NCBI GenBank assembly: GCA_023415055.1 | Contig: JAEZLZ010000045.1 | Location: forward strand, 1 to 13,439 | Source of the DNA: Bacillota bacterium | Lineage (GTDB): Bacteria; Bacillota; Clostridia; Lachnospirales; Lachnospiraceae | Length of the DNA: 13,439 bases | Direction: 5' to 3' | In this document: one piece after another, positions 13,298 to 13,439 of the stretch | How the letters are laid out: every line of letters begins with the position of its first letter | Position numbering within the stretch: position 1 is the first letter of the stretch | Program-made: the position numbers and the translations under genes | The notes under the pieces: model-generated | Seen by the model: the letters and a program-made list of their open reading frames with translations, nothing else | Databases searched by the model: none | Told to the model about the DNA's origin: nothing

Positions 13298-13326
13298 TCA
13301 TAGAATGAAAACCCCCTGCATATGCT
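13298..13326 (+). promoter_or_regulatory. Probable sigma-E sporulation promoter of spoIVA
   Basis: TCATAG (13298-13303) and CATATGCT (13319-13326) are separated by 15 nt. The -10 element fits the sigma-E pattern CATAnnnT, and the -35 resembles the ATA-containing mother-cell element. Transcription would start near 13333, giving a short leader before the Shine-Dalgarno AGGAGGG at 13341. In B. subtilis spoIVA is a sigma-E gene, so context and sequence agree. Confidence 0.7.
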
Positions 13327-13354
13327 TAACTATAACCATAAGGAGGGTTGGCAC

Positions 13355-13439
13355 ATGTTAGGGCAGTATGATGTTTATAATGATATTCAGGCTAGGACAG
13401 GCGGTGAAATATACATAGGTGTGGTAGGGCCGGTTAGAA
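13355..13439 (+). CDS. spoIVA: Stage IV sporulation protein A, N-terminal fragment (cut by window edge)
   Basis: Only the first 28 codons are in the window. The residues MLGQYDVYNDIQARTGGEIY followed by IGVVGPVR match the start of SpoIVA, the mother-cell ATPase that polymerises on the forespore surface and anchors the spore coat. The next residues in the family would be the TGKST Walker A motif, just beyond the edge. The Shine-Dalgarno AGGAGGG (13341-13347) is strong. The gene supports an endospore-forming organism. Identification rests on a short but distinctive segment and on the conserved gpsA-spoIVA neighbourhood. Confidence 0.9.
   Translation, partial: MLGQYDVYNDIQARTGGEIYIGVVGPVR

Overview
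The window is a run of housekeeping genes, all on the + strand, from a low-GC, endospore-forming Firmicute. The gene order, the protein sequences, the strong GGAGG-type ribosome binding sites and the start of spoIVA at the right edge fit the Clostridia, most likely Lachnospiraceae (Lachnoclostridium/C. phytofermentans-like). That placement rests on recalled family sequences, not on a search. I see no mobile element, CRISPR array, tRNA or rRNA.

Layout. (1) 1-644: rpsP and khpA, closed by a long bulged hairpin with a T-run. (2) 645-2163: a structured leader, then rimM and trmD (16S maturation and tRNA m1G37 methylation). (3) 2164-2724: the only long gene-free stretch. It is AT-rich and holds an inverted repeat over a TATAAT box, a 155-nt nearly self-complementary element (2424-2578) and a likely promoter for rplS. 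(4) 2725-3112: rplS with a textbook intrinsic terminator. (5) 3121-7075: lepB, rbgA, rnhB, an FlhB-C-like gene (ylqH), yraN and pgeF, closely spaced and probably co-transcribed (secretion, 50S assembly, RNA/DNA hybrid removal, peptidoglycan editing). (6) 7198-8508: a PDZ/radical-SAM/DUF512 protein. (7) 8594-11641: der, plsY and gpsA (50S assembly GTPase, then two steps of phospholipid synthesis), closed by a very long bulged terminator. (8) 11838-13211: an inositol-monophosphatase-family gene and a GrpB/UPF0157 gene. (9) 13298-13439: a probable sigma-E promoter and the first 28 codons of spoIVA.

The genes work mainly in ribosome and tRNA maturation (rpsP, khpA, rimM, trmD, rplS, rbgA, der), membrane and secretion functions (lepB, plsY, gpsA) and, at the edge, spore coat assembly. 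No unmistakable new system is present. The points most worth a second look are not protein genes: the 155-nt 6S-RNA-like element, with a short reading frame inside its hairpin; a recurrent 'split' Shine-Dalgarno sequence (GAAAGG-NNN-AGGT) before several starts; the elaborate structure after gpsA; and the position of lepB only 28 nt behind a strong terminator.
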